A stretch of DNA of 64,000 nt from Paramecium octaurelia (taxonomy: Eukaryota; Ciliophora; Oligohymenophorea; Peniculida; Parameciidae): NCBI GenBank assembly GCA_905182995.1, contig CAJJDP010000058.1, positions 398,932 to 462,931 of the forward strand, in the 5' to 3' direction. The notes beneath the pieces were generated by a model that was given only the letters and a program-made list of their open reading frames with translations, was not told where the DNA came from and did not search any database. Positions 1-13,633 of the stretch are shown here, in pieces; positions within the stretch are counted from its first letter, which is position 1; every line of letters begins with the position of its first letter. The translations under genes and the position numbers were made by a program.

Positions 1-3000
1 CGTTTATATTTCTCTAACTTATATTATCACTTGTTGTTTTTGAATTTGATCACCATTTACTATTGAATGCAAGATGTTGGCTAATTTATCTGCTAATTCA
101 CAGACTTCGGATTTAGGTGGATTAAATATATAAGCATTGCTTCGAATTCTTTCGACATCATTTAAGATCTAATCCTTACTCCTATAAAAATCATTCTCCA
201 ATCTTAATATCAAATTATACAATTACCTTCTTTGAATGAGTGTGATGTAACTCATTAATGGAACAAAATCTAAGTATTCTGGGTACTGTTGGACATCTAC
301 TTCATTGGAGAAGAAAAAGGAAATCTTGGTTTACTTTTTTATCATAGCATTAATATCTTTATTAATTTGTTGAGCCTCATTAGTAGTTAAAGCAGATTAT
401 AAGGAAGCTCCTTAAATTTCGATAGGTTTATTAGATTTATTGACCATTGAGGCAATTTCCCAGAAATTTAGATGACAATAAGCAATCATACTTTTTTGAT
501 TTCTTAGTTGATAAGTGTCGTCACTAATCCTCTTGCATTTTAAGACTTGCCAATCACTGGCATGTAAATAAACATCTGGAGTTTCTTAAGCAATAAATTG
601 GTATTGATGGCCAAATCCATTGTCCTTATCAGCATCAGTTTGGAAGCTTAGTTGTTGTTGATTCAAATAAGGACGAATTTATCTTACACTAGATGCATAA
701 GATTCCTCTAGAATAAGATATGGATCGCAATCATACGAGTAGAAGCATTTGAAGATAAGATCCTTTGTTTGAAGCTCAAAAACTTGTATGATATAGGAGT
801 TTTAATTAACTTGTCTTTTAAAGACTGTATTGATGACAGGGAAAATGTAATTTATGTTGAGGACTTTGCAATATGCGAAATTGGCTGACTCTTAATCGGT
901 TAGAACATCTCCTGGAAAGACAATAGTTTTTTTGGATGCAGAATCAATTGATAATTCTGACAAATCTAAATTTTGTAGACATTTTTAAAGATATTATTCA
1001 TATCCTTTGGTAAAGAATATTACATCATCTCCAATCTAAGGGGAATTGGTATCATCGGTTAAATATTTATCTCTCACATGATCACCTTGTCTAGTTTAAG
1101 CTTATTTTTTTCGTTGAAATTATGCCATACAATTAATACAAATTCTTTTTTGAGTTCCAAAATCTAATTCACTTACGAATAGACGTATCTCACTGCACTC
1201 CTAATGAAATGCAGACTTACATTCAGGACAGCGAACAACATTATCCATTAAAATTCTGCATCTAGTACATTATTCTGTTACTTATGACCTATTTCGTCTT
1301 AGATCGTTTTGTTGTCGATGACTGTTCAGGATGACTAGTCTACTTTATTAGTTTCTTTGATTTCTTCTTGATCTTGTCAATAAAGGAGACTATTCTATTT
1401 GAGCATCTTCCTTCATATTTTAGTTACTTTATTTGCTTATTTTTTCTTCGCTTTCACTTTCACTTTCGATTACTTTTTTTCTTCTTTGACTCTACTTTTT
1501 AGATTCATTATTATTATTAATTGATTGCTGAGCCACTTACTATGATATTTATGAGCTACTATCTTCATCATCCTTAATTAAAGCCCTCTTAATTAATTCC
1601 CCTGACTTTTGCTCAGTCTTTTTGATTAATTTGACATTATGATTAGAAGGTGATCTTTCTGGAATTGGTTGATTGGCTACATCAATTATTTCACCTTCTA
1701 ATTTTTAAATTCTAACTTGATCTTAAATTCTCATTTATTCTTTAATATCATGAATTATTTTAATTTCCATTTACTTCATCTCTGCAAAGTAGCCTTAAAA
1801 CATTTCTTCATTTTTCATGTTGTCTATGGTTATTCCTTTGGACATTTGTATATAAGTAAATAACTTTGGTTTCTAGAGATTGACACTCTTTTTGCCTTGA
1901 TAATCTTAAGATATCAAATAGGGAAAGAGAGTCTTAAAATTATTCTAGAAATGATAATGGTATGGCATTCTATAGAAATTGCAAATACTTCCCCTATCCA
2001 CATAACAAAATTCCATATCAGAATCTAATGCCATAACTCTAAATCCATCGGACTCATCTATTATTGGATGTTCAGAATCTGATACATAAAACTATTCAAC
2101 AGGAGTTTAATCGAAGATCTCTTGCACTCCATAACCATAAATAGAAAATGACCCATAATCGGTAGATACTACAAAAGTCATTCCATTTGGACTGAAACAT
2201 CCATCTTTCAAAGGAACCTCTAAATTTGGTAATTTCAAATGATATCCTCTTTCATGAAACACTTTTAGAGGTATTCCTTTTTGGACATTCCATAAAATAA
2301 TTAATCCATTTTCATCAGCTGACAGTGCCACTTCCTCAAAAATAGGATGAGCTTCCAAAAACACAACATGAGAATCCAATTTCAATTATGATAAACTCTC
2401 TTAATCCATACAATGAATGACTTAATTCTCATGTGTTGAATACACTTGAATTTGAGTCTTTGATTTTTCCTCATCTCCTTTCTTCTTCAATTTCTTACTA
2501 AATGAAGCCAAAGCATAAGTACTTTTGGCAGACCAAGCAATAGCAAAACATTAGATTTCGCCTACTCTTCTCCCTTCCGTAGATTTATACTTCAATAACA
2601 CTTATGATCTGTTATGTTGATTGGCTGCAATTCCTCCTTCTTACCACTTCCATAATCGAGCACTTCCATCAAAAGATGCAGTTAACAATTGATCACCATC
2701 CTTAGACCAACGAGCCAAATGAACTGTGCCAGAATGTTCTCTCCATTCCACTTTGTTTATTGCTTTTGACAGATTTTCTGGTTTATCAAAGATTATTATT
2801 TCGCCTTAATCTGTTCCCATTGCCAAATATCCCTGCTTATTGAATTCCATACACAATATCCCATTTACCTTGCCTTTATTTGATTTATTGTAATTCACAT
2901 TCAATCTAATGATATCTGCCTCATGTTTAATGGCAGATTACTTAATTTTCGTATTGAACTATGTGCCCAATATGCTCCCATTGCATTTAATCAAATCCTA

Positions 3001-3954
3001 TACATCATAGATATAAACATAACCCTTCTCACTTGCAACAGTCAAATAGTTTACATTTTCTGAATTACTTTGATAAAACACCAAAACTAATATCGGATCA
3101 TCTTAAGCTTCCTATTTCAATACAGCATATATGTACTTTTAGTGCTGCTACAGGTTTACCAATCTAAATATCCCAAACGATCACCAGACCATCATTACTA
3201 CAAGATGCCAAATATTTGTTACAATAACTAATATCCATTGAATTTATTGCCATTGTGTGACCTTTCAATGATTGCAATAACAACCCATTGGATGCTGACC
3301 ATATCTTTATCAATCCTAAATCATCTCCAGTCAACAATAACTAACCGGTTCTAAATAGTCTACATATCATGTTTTACCTGTCATATATTACATTATACAC
3401 TGGTATGTATGGATCCTCCTGATCTTAATTGTCTGGATGAAGAGCATGTCCGAAACAAGTCTTTAATTTTCGCATGTACTCAACCGGTGATATATATTCT
3501 TGGCGCACAACTCGACCACCATTTAATTATTAAAGTGATTATGATTTGTTCTTTATGTGTTCGAATCTTGATTGCCTTTTGGGCTCAGGTGTCTCACGAG
3601 CTATATATTATTGAAGCATCTTTTGGATGACGCTTTCATGAGAAGGACTCAATTTTGTAGAGATTAAATTTTTAAGATTCAAATCTAGACAGATGCATCA
3701 TAAATTTATGTACCATTAGCCTGTAGAATGTGCCCACGCTTATGGCCATTCTTTTGATTGAAGAAATTCTCCAATCCCTCTAGAAGATGTTTTTCACATT
3801 GAAGCTCGTGCAAGTGATTCAGGATCATTTAGGCACAGATTCTCTGCTGCTGACTCTCTAAAATGGTTGACTTTTGCAGCTTCTTTGTGTAGTATGATAT
3901 CAATCGTGCTTCTATCAACTTTTTTCCTTGGTTCTCTTCAAAGCTGTTTTACAT
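1..3954 (-). CDS. BRWD/PHIP-type WD40-bromodomain protein, 3' end outside window
   Basis: Chromatin-reader protein. Read as glutamine-code, the frame runs from ATG at 3954 to the window edge, with introns including about 3680-3708 (29 nt) and about 209-232. In order it shows a helical N-terminal region, WD40 repeats (for example GHTMAINSMDIS...VIVWD near 3200-3300), and a PHD-like zinc finger (CTRC...CPEC...HQEC...CINC, about 1110-1270). After these come the BRWD-specific domain, opening with QIGDDVIFFTKGYEQYL like PHIP, and a bromodomain whose second half (RRLENDFYRSKDQI, RSNAYIFNPP) lies at about 60-240. The domain order matches animal BRWD/PHIP, but the zinc finger is not part of the animal proteins as I know them. 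The start could be slightly further upstream. The C-terminus is missing only because the window ends. Likely nuclear. Confidence 0.88.
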
Positions 3955-6255
3955 TCCTGAAATGCATAATTCTTACAAAAACTAATACCTTATTCTAGTA
4001 TAAAAAATTAGAGGCTTTAAATATGATATTTTAATCAATTATTTAATCATAGATGTAGGGGGTTTAAATACAAATAGGAATGGTTCCTAACTAGATTGGA
4101 AAACACGAACATAATATCATCAAAAACAAAAAAAACACAAATCAGAAAAATAGAACATTTCTCTGCCGCCTTAATTAGATAATTTTTTATAATATATTAA
4201 CTTTATAAATTATAATTAATTTGCCAAAAACTCTCTATTTCTCTCCTCCAAACCCTTTGATTTCTATGAGTTCACCCTTAATTCCTTATAATATACCACA
4301 AAAGCCTATTTTACACCAAATTAAAAATTGATCGTTACTTTTATATCTCCCTATTATTTCCCTTTGAAAAACTCTCAATATACTTATAAAATGCTGTAAT
4401 TTCCATCTGACAACAAAACTCTTACATTAATTCTTATATTTTGTAATTTTTTGATCTAAATCATCTTTGAATCTAATCTAATAAGTATTTGAACTTTGGC
4501 ATCCTTATAGTCTCACTGAAAAATGGTTTCTTATGGGCTTCAGAGATGAGAAGAATCATTTTTTGTTAGAACTAAGATTTATTCTCTTTATTATTTTGAG
4601 GAATTAATTTATTTTATAAGAAGTTTTAATAAAGTAGTTTTTGGAATCATTTTTACTATTTAAAATATCAAGATAATCAATAATGACATGACACTTAACG
4701 TTAAACAGCTTTACAATTAAGAAAGTATAGATTTGATTATATAAATACTGCCTATTTAATCAAAAATGAAATGAAAAATGATCATCAATTCAATTATGAT
4801 ACAATAACGACAACAAGTAATTACTATATAGCTTACCTGTAAAATTGTGAAACTTAATTGAAATAAGACGTAAATATGAAATTTATGAAAAATTTGACCA
4901 AAAAATTATTGAAATAATGAATATCAACATTATCCTTTTAAACTGTTTTGTTTAATTGTAAATATATGAAGTTAATAATTAAATACAATGTAATTCAACT
5001 ATTATGATATAATTTATTCATTGGCTTAGTATCTAAATTTTCACTATAGTCTGTTCTGTAATGATTTGCTCCTAATCTATTTTATAATTACAAGTGAAGA
5101 TGACAGCATGTTTATTTTATAATGATTAATTTTTGATAATGCCTATGATAGATGGAGAAATCTAGATTTTATGTTCCCTGCACTTTGGTTAAACCCACAA
5201 TTGCTGAATTATATGTTATTTTACTTATCTTTATCAGTATTATTAACGGTATAACACATGCTTGTGATTGCTACAAATTCTGTTTAAACTTTACAATTGA
5301 AATTGTTGTATTATCTGGATTTCCATTTTGAAGTTACTTAAAACTTCAACAAAATAATCATTAGAAGTAAATCATCTTAATCAAATTGTGTAATTCCAAA
5401 TAATCCTTAATGCTAATACTACTCATAAAGATTTATTAAATACATGTTTAAGTTCTAGATGTTATTGCTAATTGAATATTAGTATTCACTAATAAATCCA
5501 GTTTCATAGTGTATAAAGTTGGAATTTACCCCTTTAATGACTTGATAAAAAAATGATTGAAGTGTAAAAAATCAATTGTAGTTAATAACATATATTTAAA
5601 TTCTGAAAATAATTAAGTTATATTAAATTATCATTTCAATTATTTCCTAAAACAATATTTAAACAATCCTATTTTAGAAAATATCAAGATTAGAATTATA
5701 ATATAATGTCAATAAATGATATGACGATTTTATCCTTAAAAATTATCAAAAATAATATGTTTTGAAACTTATTTTTTTCTAATTCTCTTAAATATTTTAC
5801 ATCATTAAAAACGTAACAATTAAATCTCAATAAATAAATTAACATTGAGATTTTAGGAGGATTTTAATGATTACTAAATTTATCTAATTTAAATGGATCA
5901 AATTTCTGTTAAAATTCTTAAAATTGCCTGGTATTCTTAATTAAAAGCGAATTGTTAAAACTAAATGATAAAATTATTTCATCGTTATTTCATCGATTTA
6001 TTTAAATTTAATTTAAACGAAATCTATATAATGATGATATCATTAAATTATGCTAAATAAATTAAAAACTAAAATGGGCTTATTGAAAATCATGTATTTA
6101 GATTGAATTGTTGAAAGTATTCAACTGACTAAATTACAGTTTGTAGATTTATTTGAATATTGCTCAAATAGTTTAAAATAAATTGATAAATATCAATAAT
6201 TTTTATTATGTTAAACAAAAACGGAACATACACAAAGTCAAAATTTAGTTCAACA
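3955..6255. other. 2.3 kb gene-poor AT-rich stretch
   Basis: Apart from the weak minus-strand relic listed separately, I see no frame with coding character. Stops are dense in all frames and homopolymer A/T dominates. This is several times longer than most other spacers in the window, so it probably holds decayed sequence plus the divergent promoters of the BRWD and coiled-coil genes. Confidence 0.5.
4150..4590 (-). pseudogene. possible decayed coding fragment
   Basis: On the minus strand, stretches such as EAHKKPFFSETIRMPKFKYL and KIQELMQEFCCQMEIT read like protein but sit in frames broken by TGA codons that I cannot bridge with plausible introns. I do not recognise the family. The fragment could equally be chance, since only one stop codon in three is active in this code. 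Confidence 0.2.
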
Positions 6256-8258
6256 ATGAGTATCTAAAGTGGAGATAACAGAGTGAGATACTCTTAAGCT
6301 CCAGAGGAATTGGGAAAAAGAGCCAAATTACCACTTGATATTACAGTGTTTGTGATGGCAGTAGAGGTTGAGAGATTACAAAGAGAAAATGCGTAATTGA
6401 AATCAGAGCTATAACTAAATAGTGACTCTAATTTGGATAGAGTTCAATATGAGAGCTAGATAAGGGATTTGATGGAAAAGATTAGAGTGTAAAGCAAGTA
6501 ATCATTTATAGTGATTTTCATCGTTAGTTCATAGAGTAATCTATTGGTGGATATTGAAAAGTTACAACGTAAAGTATAGGATTAGGAAGATCAACTTAGA
6601 AGATAATAGTAATCATAAAAAGAATTTGATCCAAATTTGAGAACAAAATTGACTTAGGCGGAACTCTAATTGGCAGCATTTTAGAAGTAATTAAACTAAT
6701 AAGTGAATCTATTTGGTGGGCAAAGTGCAGATTAAATAATGAGAGAGTTAGAAGAATTGAGGAGAAAGAAATCTTAATTCGAGGATTTTTCTAGGTAAAT
6801 CAATGGAAGGAATGTCAGTAATAAAATTAAATTAAAATAGATGAATTGCTGAGAGAATTAGATGATTTAAGGAGGAAATAGACATCCTTTGAAGATACCA
6901 GTGTATTAAGATAATAATTACTTTAATCTCAAAATCGAGTTAAGTAATTGGAGTAAAAACTATCAGAGATGGATTAGTATATAACATAGATAGAATCTGA
7001 TTTGAATAGATTTGAATCTGAGAATCAGAGATTAACAATAGGAATGTCATAAAAGATTTAGAGTGAGAATAATGAAGCAATTTTACTAAGGAATGAAATT
7101 GCTAAACTAAATAACGAAATAACTAAATTATGGTCAGATAATGAGACTCTAGTCCTTGAAATTGATTCATTACAAACGAAACTCAGATCCTTTAGTGAAG
7201 AAGAATTGAGGAGATTGAGAAATGAAATATCGAGATTATAAGAGTAGAATAATCACTTGCAATCTTAAAACCTATCATACATGTCAGAAATATCTCGACT
7301 TAATATGACAATGGAACAAAATCAATATGCAATTAGTGATGCAAATAAATAGAAATATATCTTTGAGGAATACAAGGAAAAGATAAGACAATTTGAATTG
7401 AAATTTTAAGAATTGCAAATGCAAAATGAGAGATTAAGATAACAAGATCATAAAGTGGCTGTTCTAACAACTGAAATTGAAAGATTAAATAATTTAATAA
7501 AATAATTAAATACAGATGCAGATGATTGGAAATAAAAGTATTAAAGAATAGAATTAGCATTGATGGATTATAGACAAATAGAAAAAACCAATAGAGATGC
7601 TGTTACTAAAAATGAACTACTCCTAGATGAAATTGAAAGATTAAAGAAAATATTAGAATAAAAGCAATATGAAATGGATCAAATAATCAAACGAAACGAC
7701 CTCATTGAATCTCAGATAAGTACCTATCAAGTTAATGCCAGTGCAAGTGTCAGCAGAATCTAAGAGTATGAATCAACACAAAGAGAAACGTCTACAATTT
7801 TACAAGATAATGAAAGATTAAAAAGATAACTCCAATAATATTCATAATAGATTTCTACTCTCCAAACTCAAGTCTAGGAGTAATCTACAAAGAATCAATA
7901 ATTAATTACTTAATAGTAATAAAGCTACTTGGTAAATAACAATAGTGCAGAAATAGATAAATTGAAAAGACAGATTCATGAATATGAAAATAAGATCGCC
8001 ATGTTATCTCTTGAGCTTTCAAGAATTAGAAACACTAAGTAGAATTCAAATTCATTTGATAAATCTGATAAGGTTATGGAACTCTTATCCATAATTGTCA
8101 TAATGTCTGCTGAATTAGATAATCTCAGAGGAATTACTTACGAAAAAAGCACTGTGTAATCACAGAGATTACAAGACAATACTTCACAATCTGTTCGCTC
8201 TCAATCAATTAATAATTAATAGGCTAATTATTCATACAGTAATTGGAAACAGAAATGA
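6256..8258 (+). CDS. long coiled-coil protein, probably cytoskeletal
   Basis: About 649 residues after removal of two introns at 6498-6527 (30 nt) and 6818-6840 (23 nt), which leaves an exact multiple of three. The N-terminus has a short ordered segment (KLPLDITVFVMAVEVERLQ). The rest is heptad-rich Glu/Lys/Gln/Leu coiled coil up to about residue 600, then a Ser/Gln-rich tail. No enzymatic motif is visible. Proteins of this build in ciliates usually belong to basal-body, rootlet or cortical structures, but that is inference from composition only. It starts at the first ATG after a long AT-rich region and ends at TGA. Confidence 0.8.
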
Positions 8259-8477
8259 GTGATATATATATATATAAGTAATTTTATTTTAGTCAGCGCT
8301 GTGGAGTGTAGAATCGTTAATCATTTCTCTAACTCCTTTTCATCATATATTAGGTGAAGGTAAGGATCACCTACTGATGATTAAGATTATCATTAATAAT
8401 AAACCACTATATAAATTGATATTAAAACCATGATTTTATGGGTTTAATAATAACATCTTAATTTCATTAATTATATT

Positions 8478-8681
8478 ATGGACTATTTGAGCGAAGCATT
8501 TAAAAACATTGAAGTTTATTAGAATGGACAACTTATCTATTATCAGCATTAACAACCAGAGAAAGAAGATAATTAGTTGATGGAAGACCTGATTACTAAA
8601 TTTGATTTTAGTTTGGATTAAACTAACTAAAAAAATCAAATCATTGATTAATTTTCACAGTTGAACTTCCAAGACAATTGA
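8478..8681 (+). CDS. small acidic ORF, 67 residues, unknown
   Basis: A clean frame from ATG to TGA with no intron, starting MDYLSEAFKNIEVYQNGQLI and rich in Gln, Asn, Asp and Glu. It lies in the 450-bp space between two larger genes and faces the histidine kinase tail to tail with only 27 bp between stop codons. Codon use (TAA and TAG for Gln at many sites) matches neighbouring genes, which favours a real gene. No motif, signal or membrane segment is seen. Its small size leaves the call uncertain. Confidence 0.5.
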
Positions 8682-8708
8682 AATTTAGATTTAATTAATA
8701 ATTATAAA

Positions 8709-11472
8709 TCAATGTTCATTCTCAAGCTAAAAAAAAACCTCTGCAATAACTTCCAATTTAATTGGTTTTGGTATGAAAGCATCAAATCCAAGCTTTTCAC
8801 ATTTCTCCTATTCAACCTCATCATCAAAACCAGATAAAGCAACCAATTTAACATCATCGATCTCTCTATTATTGATCTAATAATAATAATAGCATCTATT
8901 TACCATTGTTCTTATATTTTATGCTGCTTACCATCCATTTAAAATCGGCATATATAAATCCATAAACACGTACCTAATATTCAAGTTCTTTTGGTTTTAT
9001 AAGAGCTAACTTATACTTATTAAATTACTTTGTTTATAGCTTGTTATCCATTATAAGCTTCAATAATTACCAATTCGGATATCAGATCTTAAAGTAAAGT
9101 CTTAAATGCTATCAAGTTGAAAATTTGATCATCCACTAATAGAATTCCAAACTTTTTATTTTACAATACTTATTTTAACCTTTACTTTGGATCTTAGACT
9201 TCTTGTGAATCCTCCTTCTATAAAGATTTTTATAGAAATAATTTTTAACCCAAAGATTGAAGTTAAATAATATTCCTTCTTTTTGTTTGATCGACATCTT
9301 CCGAGGATGGTTCATTTAAGTCAAGTTCAGTTTTCTCCTAAGGTTTTGTATAAATTCTTAGAAGAGAAGATCTCACAATTACTTAATGAGTATCTTTCCC
9401 ATTCAAGGAATCCTCATGTTACTAAATACTAAGATGCTAAGAGGAGTGCTCCTATTTAAAACAACTGATATAATTTGCAGACCTTATAGAATTATTATCC
9501 TGCAATTTAGCATAAATCTAAAACGACATTTTAGTTCCCACATTCTATTCACTCCAAAGATCTATCGATTCGGATGGGCCCAACAGACCAACCAAGTTTT
9601 TACAAACCATCAACCCAATTCCAGTCCCACTTTTATTTTCAATCTTTTAATTTGAAAAAGTTGCAAACAAATTAAATAGTTGTGGTTTAATATTGTCTGG
9701 GATTCCGCAACCAGTATCTTCAATAGATATTGAATATATTAATTTGTTTACAGAACTCTACTAGTATCTCCCTTGTAGGCTTTTTCTAATTTATTAGATT
9801 GTTTAATCTCCCACTTAATACTGTATGTTTCTAGAGGTATTACTTCTTTTAATATTTTATGATTTGTCAGTATTGAGTGAAGAAACAGTGATAGTAATAC
9901 TGCCTTGTTCTGTAAATTTTAATGAATTTGATAAAAAATTCATTATTATTTGTTTAATTCTATTAGGATCTGAATGAATTTGATAAGAGGGAATGTCATA
10001 ATATGTTTTAATTTCAACTCCCTTTTGTTCTGCTTGAATTGAACACATCTCAATTACCTCATCAATTATTTCATTGATATAAAAATCAGTTAAGCATAAT
10101 CTTAACTTTTTTTTTTGAATTCTTGCATAATCCTAAATATCATATATCATATAGAGCATTAAGTACACGTTTTTCTTAATGATATTATGATAATATTTTT
10201 CAATTTATGTAATTTCACTTTTACAATCTAGGGTCTCCAAAATGGAGACAATGCCATTGATTGGAGTTTTGAAATCATGAAACACTGTTGCTAGAATGAG
10301 ATCTTTATTTTCACTTATTTATTATTATTCATTTAATTGTTATTATAAATTATCTAATTACTTATCTATCTCTTTGTTCTACAGTACTATCATAAAGGCT
10401 TATTTTCGAAACCATAAACAATGATTTAAATTAATTTTCAATGTCCTCTTCTTTAACTAGACTAAAGATATAGTTCTTTAACTTTAACTTTTAATCAATA
10501 ATTCTTCTATTATTTTAGATTTTTAATTCTTAGGGGTCTCCTCACTCATTATAATGGAGGGTTTAGAATATAATTGGTTTTTTGGAGTTTCAATAATAAT
10601 TTCATTATGAATTTTGTGTTCTCGCTCTTCGTTGAATTCATCCTCAGGATATTCAAATTATTCTGAGAGTTTCTTTAATAAGGGACTCTGTGAAAAATAC
10701 TGGCAATTGTCCATAATTTCAGAAAATAGATTCTTGAAGTGTTGACGAGCACTATATATCTGAGGGAAGAAACTACCAATGATACTTTGTAATTTGATTT
10801 TGTTTTCAGAGTAAAAACAAAGGAGACACCTTATAAATTCATCTGAATGAGGGATGTCAAATTTAAATTCAGTTTCCAGATTTTTGGTATGATAGAGAGG
10901 CTTATTTGTTTGTTTGTCAATTACTAGTATTGATGCAGGCAAGGCTTCCTTAAACAATTCCAATAGATCATTAGCATCTTCTCGTTCTTAAATCTAAAGC
11001 TATGTTTGATTTTACAATAATGATTGGTGCAAAGACAATTCCAACATATGACATTGCATACTAGTACTCATCAAATCTTGCTATCAAATAAGTAAGGCAG
11101 ATGAAAAAGATTAGCGATTAAAGTATTTATATTTACAGAATCTAGAGTAAGGCAAAGAGTTTAAGTAAAATGTAAATGAAAGATCCCTTGGTATAATTTA
11201 AGCGTAAATACTTCATGTGCACTTTCTTTCAGCATCTCAATCTCAATTATAATCATGATCATTTAAGTTACTGCCAAATAATAATCGTTTGTTTAACTGA
11301 TGAACTTTTATCTCCATTCCAAAATCAAAAATATTATAGAGAATAGTAAATCTAATAACACAAACAATCCAGAATTCAAACTAGCAATTGTTTGTGTTAG
11401 ACCCAAAATCAAAATAATCAGTGAAGCAATAATATTGCATAAAGTAAATTTTTGTTATCCTCCTATTTTCAT
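8709..11472 (-). CDS. membrane-bound hybrid histidine kinase with receiver domain
   Basis: A phosphorelay sensor of roughly 900 residues. The N-terminus (from ATG at 11472) holds about six hydrophobic helices, for example LCNIIASLIILILGLTQTI and SLIFFICLTYLIARF. It has 25- and 22-nt introns, and at least one more must exist because the length is otherwise not a multiple of three. A linker follows, then a His-phosphotransfer box VFHDFKTPINGI (near 10270), an N box with NFLSNSLKFT, G boxes EDTGCGIP and GTGIGLMVCKNL, and a C-terminal receiver with LLVDDQ, an MDLYMPILNG phospho-acceptor Asp and PKPI Lys. The His box is HDFKTP rather than the usual HELRTP/HEIRTP. It ends at TGA, 27 bp from the convergent small ORF. 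The membrane topology suggests an external or membrane signal; the ligand is unknown. Confidence 0.87.
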
Positions 11473-12639
11473 AGTATCGGAATAGAATGATAAAAATAAA
11501 TAATGATGATAATTACTTTTAAATTTCGTATTTTTAGGATATAATAAAATCAAATAAAAATATTAATATTAATTAGAACATACTCTGAATAAAATTGTAA
11601 GACCTTTCAAACTTTGCATCTAAATATTCTTCATCTATTTCTTGGCTATGAAATTGTTTTTATTTTTAGCATAAACTCGCTTTCATCTAATGTTATATTC
11701 ATTTTAAAGATCAACTCAATACTTCTCCATGATCATTGCATTTAGCCAAATGTCCATTTAATTCACCTGACCAATTTTAACAGCTTAAATATATGGTTTT
11801 AGCTTTAAAAAATATTTTTCTGCCTTGGCTATGCTAATTTAAATTCAAAATAGAAAATTGTTATAAAGTCTGATTCAACCCCAAATATTTTACTCTTCGT
11901 TCTTTCAATAATCAAATATATAATTGAAGCAGCAATATACAATATCTTATCACAAGGATTAAACTATAATATATCACGATAAAATATAATTTTGCTTATT
12001 CAAGAATACCATTATTTACTTTGCAAATAAGATATTCAAGTTCCTAAACATATTCAAACCTAATTAATGCTCAACTATATAAGCAAATTAGATATAAAGT
12101 AATATTGAAACAAATAAGAAAGAGAGATCATTTTTATTGCTTACTAATATGCTTCATTTAGCAAATAAAATTTACCTATTATAATGGCTTAATTTTATTT
12201 CGATAACTTTTTTCAAGAAAAATGATGCTTTGGAAATTTTTTGAGAGTTTTATCATTAGCAGTTTTAGCAATGATGATGATAAATTATATCTATTCCAAA
12301 TTTACATAGCTTGAATATCATTTCTTTTCTACTAAATCACACAAAACAGGTGCATACTTGATAATTCATTAACAATTCAAGAAGATCCCTATAAATCATA
12401 TTTGCAACTAATGTTTACAAACGATAGTAGGAAAAGTAGATAATAAAATTTTTGTGATTCCCATTGTCATGATAAAGGCTAAAAACTTAAATTAGGAGAC
12501 TCGCTAATAAAAGCGATTGAGTCCCATTGATTTATCATTTCGTAAACTAAATTTCTTATTACTATAAAATTATATAAATTAATGTGAATTAGAACTGAAA
12601 AATGAGCCATTCATGATAATCTTAGACATAGAAAGAGAG
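11473..12639. other. intergenic region with faint minus-strand coding traces
   Basis: No intact gene. On the minus strand, fragments such as ISIAKAEKYFLKLKPYIQAV and LSFLFVSILLYI are reminiscent of TPR-type helices but are interrupted in every frame. I treat this as probable decayed sequence. It also carries the promoter side of the histidine kinase. Confidence 0.35.
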
Positions 12640-13633
12640 TTTAATATTCATTGATATTTGCACGAATAAAATACAAGTAGATGAAACCTGTCTTTTCAAT
12701 ACTTTCATTGATAATTTTGTTAATGATGCTAAAGAAATGGAATTGGGATTAGGAGCCTTTGGGGTTATGAAAAAAGTATTTGATAAATAGCGATCTAAAT
12801 CAGTAGCTATAAAGGAAATTAAGCTAATTGATTAAGGCGTTTCAAATTCGACAATGAGAGAAATTTTGTATATTATAAATGTTAAAACATCCAAATATTT
12901 TAAAGTAATTTTGTAATCCTAATAAAGTTTGATTGAGACAAAGTATTTTATTGAACAATAGAAGATATTCCTTGTATTCGAATTGATGCAAATGATCTCA
13001 GTAAATACTTAAATGAGGATAAACCAATAGTTTAAATTGGATAAAGCAAATCATATATTAAATACTTTTTGGTTTACCCTATTGCCATGGTAAAAGAGTT
13101 TTACATAGAGATCTTAAACCACAAAATATTCTATTAAATGGAATGACAATAAAAATTGCAAACTTCGGAATGTCCAAAGTTTTTCCAATTTAAATGAAAA
13201 AATCCTCATCAGAAGTCTTTACTCTATAGTAGAGTGCTCCAGAAATTCTACTCGGAGATGATAATGAAGGAACTGGTGCTGATGTATGGGCTTGGTTGTA
13301 TTATGGCTGAATGTTTAACTAGATAACCACTTTTTAGAGGAGATAGCTAAATTTCTATGCTATTTAAAATCATGGAAGTAATGTATATAATTCTATGTTT
13401 AAGTTGCTTGGAACTCCATCTGATGATAACTATTATCAAGACTTCCCCATTTTAAGATGAATTTTCCAAATTTTAATGCCAAAAAATTGACTTCAGTTAT
13501 TCCAATATTAGAAAATGATCAAAATGCCCTGAAAGTTCTACAGGCTATGCTGTAATTCAATCCAAGCAAACGACCATAAGCAAAAGATTTATTAAATTAT
13601 AAATGGTTTGATGATATAAGAAATGCTCATTGA
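12640..13633 (+). pseudogene. CDK-like protein kinase pseudogene
   Basis: A cyclin-dependent-kinase-like catalytic domain can be followed almost end to end, but only by changing frame repeatedly. Visible pieces, in order, are LGLGAFGVMKKVFDKQ (glycine loop), VAIKEIKL with the PSTAIRE-region equivalent, [27 protein letters not shown] (catalytic loop), SAPEILLGD, then GCIMAECLTRQPLFRGD, and a C-lobe end NPSKRPQAKDLLNYKWFDD closing at TGA. At least three single-base shifts separate these blocks: near 12880, in the 12900-13080 segment and near 13295. The metal-binding DFG reads NFG. None of the shifts matches an intron, so this is a recently inactivated paralogue, not a spliced gene. Confidence 0.85.

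Noticed and set aside
3409-3630. Plus-strand 73-codon ORF
   Set aside because: Antisense to the N-terminal coding region of the BRWD gene, where the minus frame is open and conserved.
8265-8278. (TA)n run after the coiled-coil gene
   Set aside because: Short and within AT-rich spacer; not distinctive enough to call a regulatory repeat.
9386-9655. Plus-strand ORF of 89 codons
   Set aside because: Lies opposite the ATPase domain of the histidine kinase, whose G-box motifs fix the minus strand as coding.
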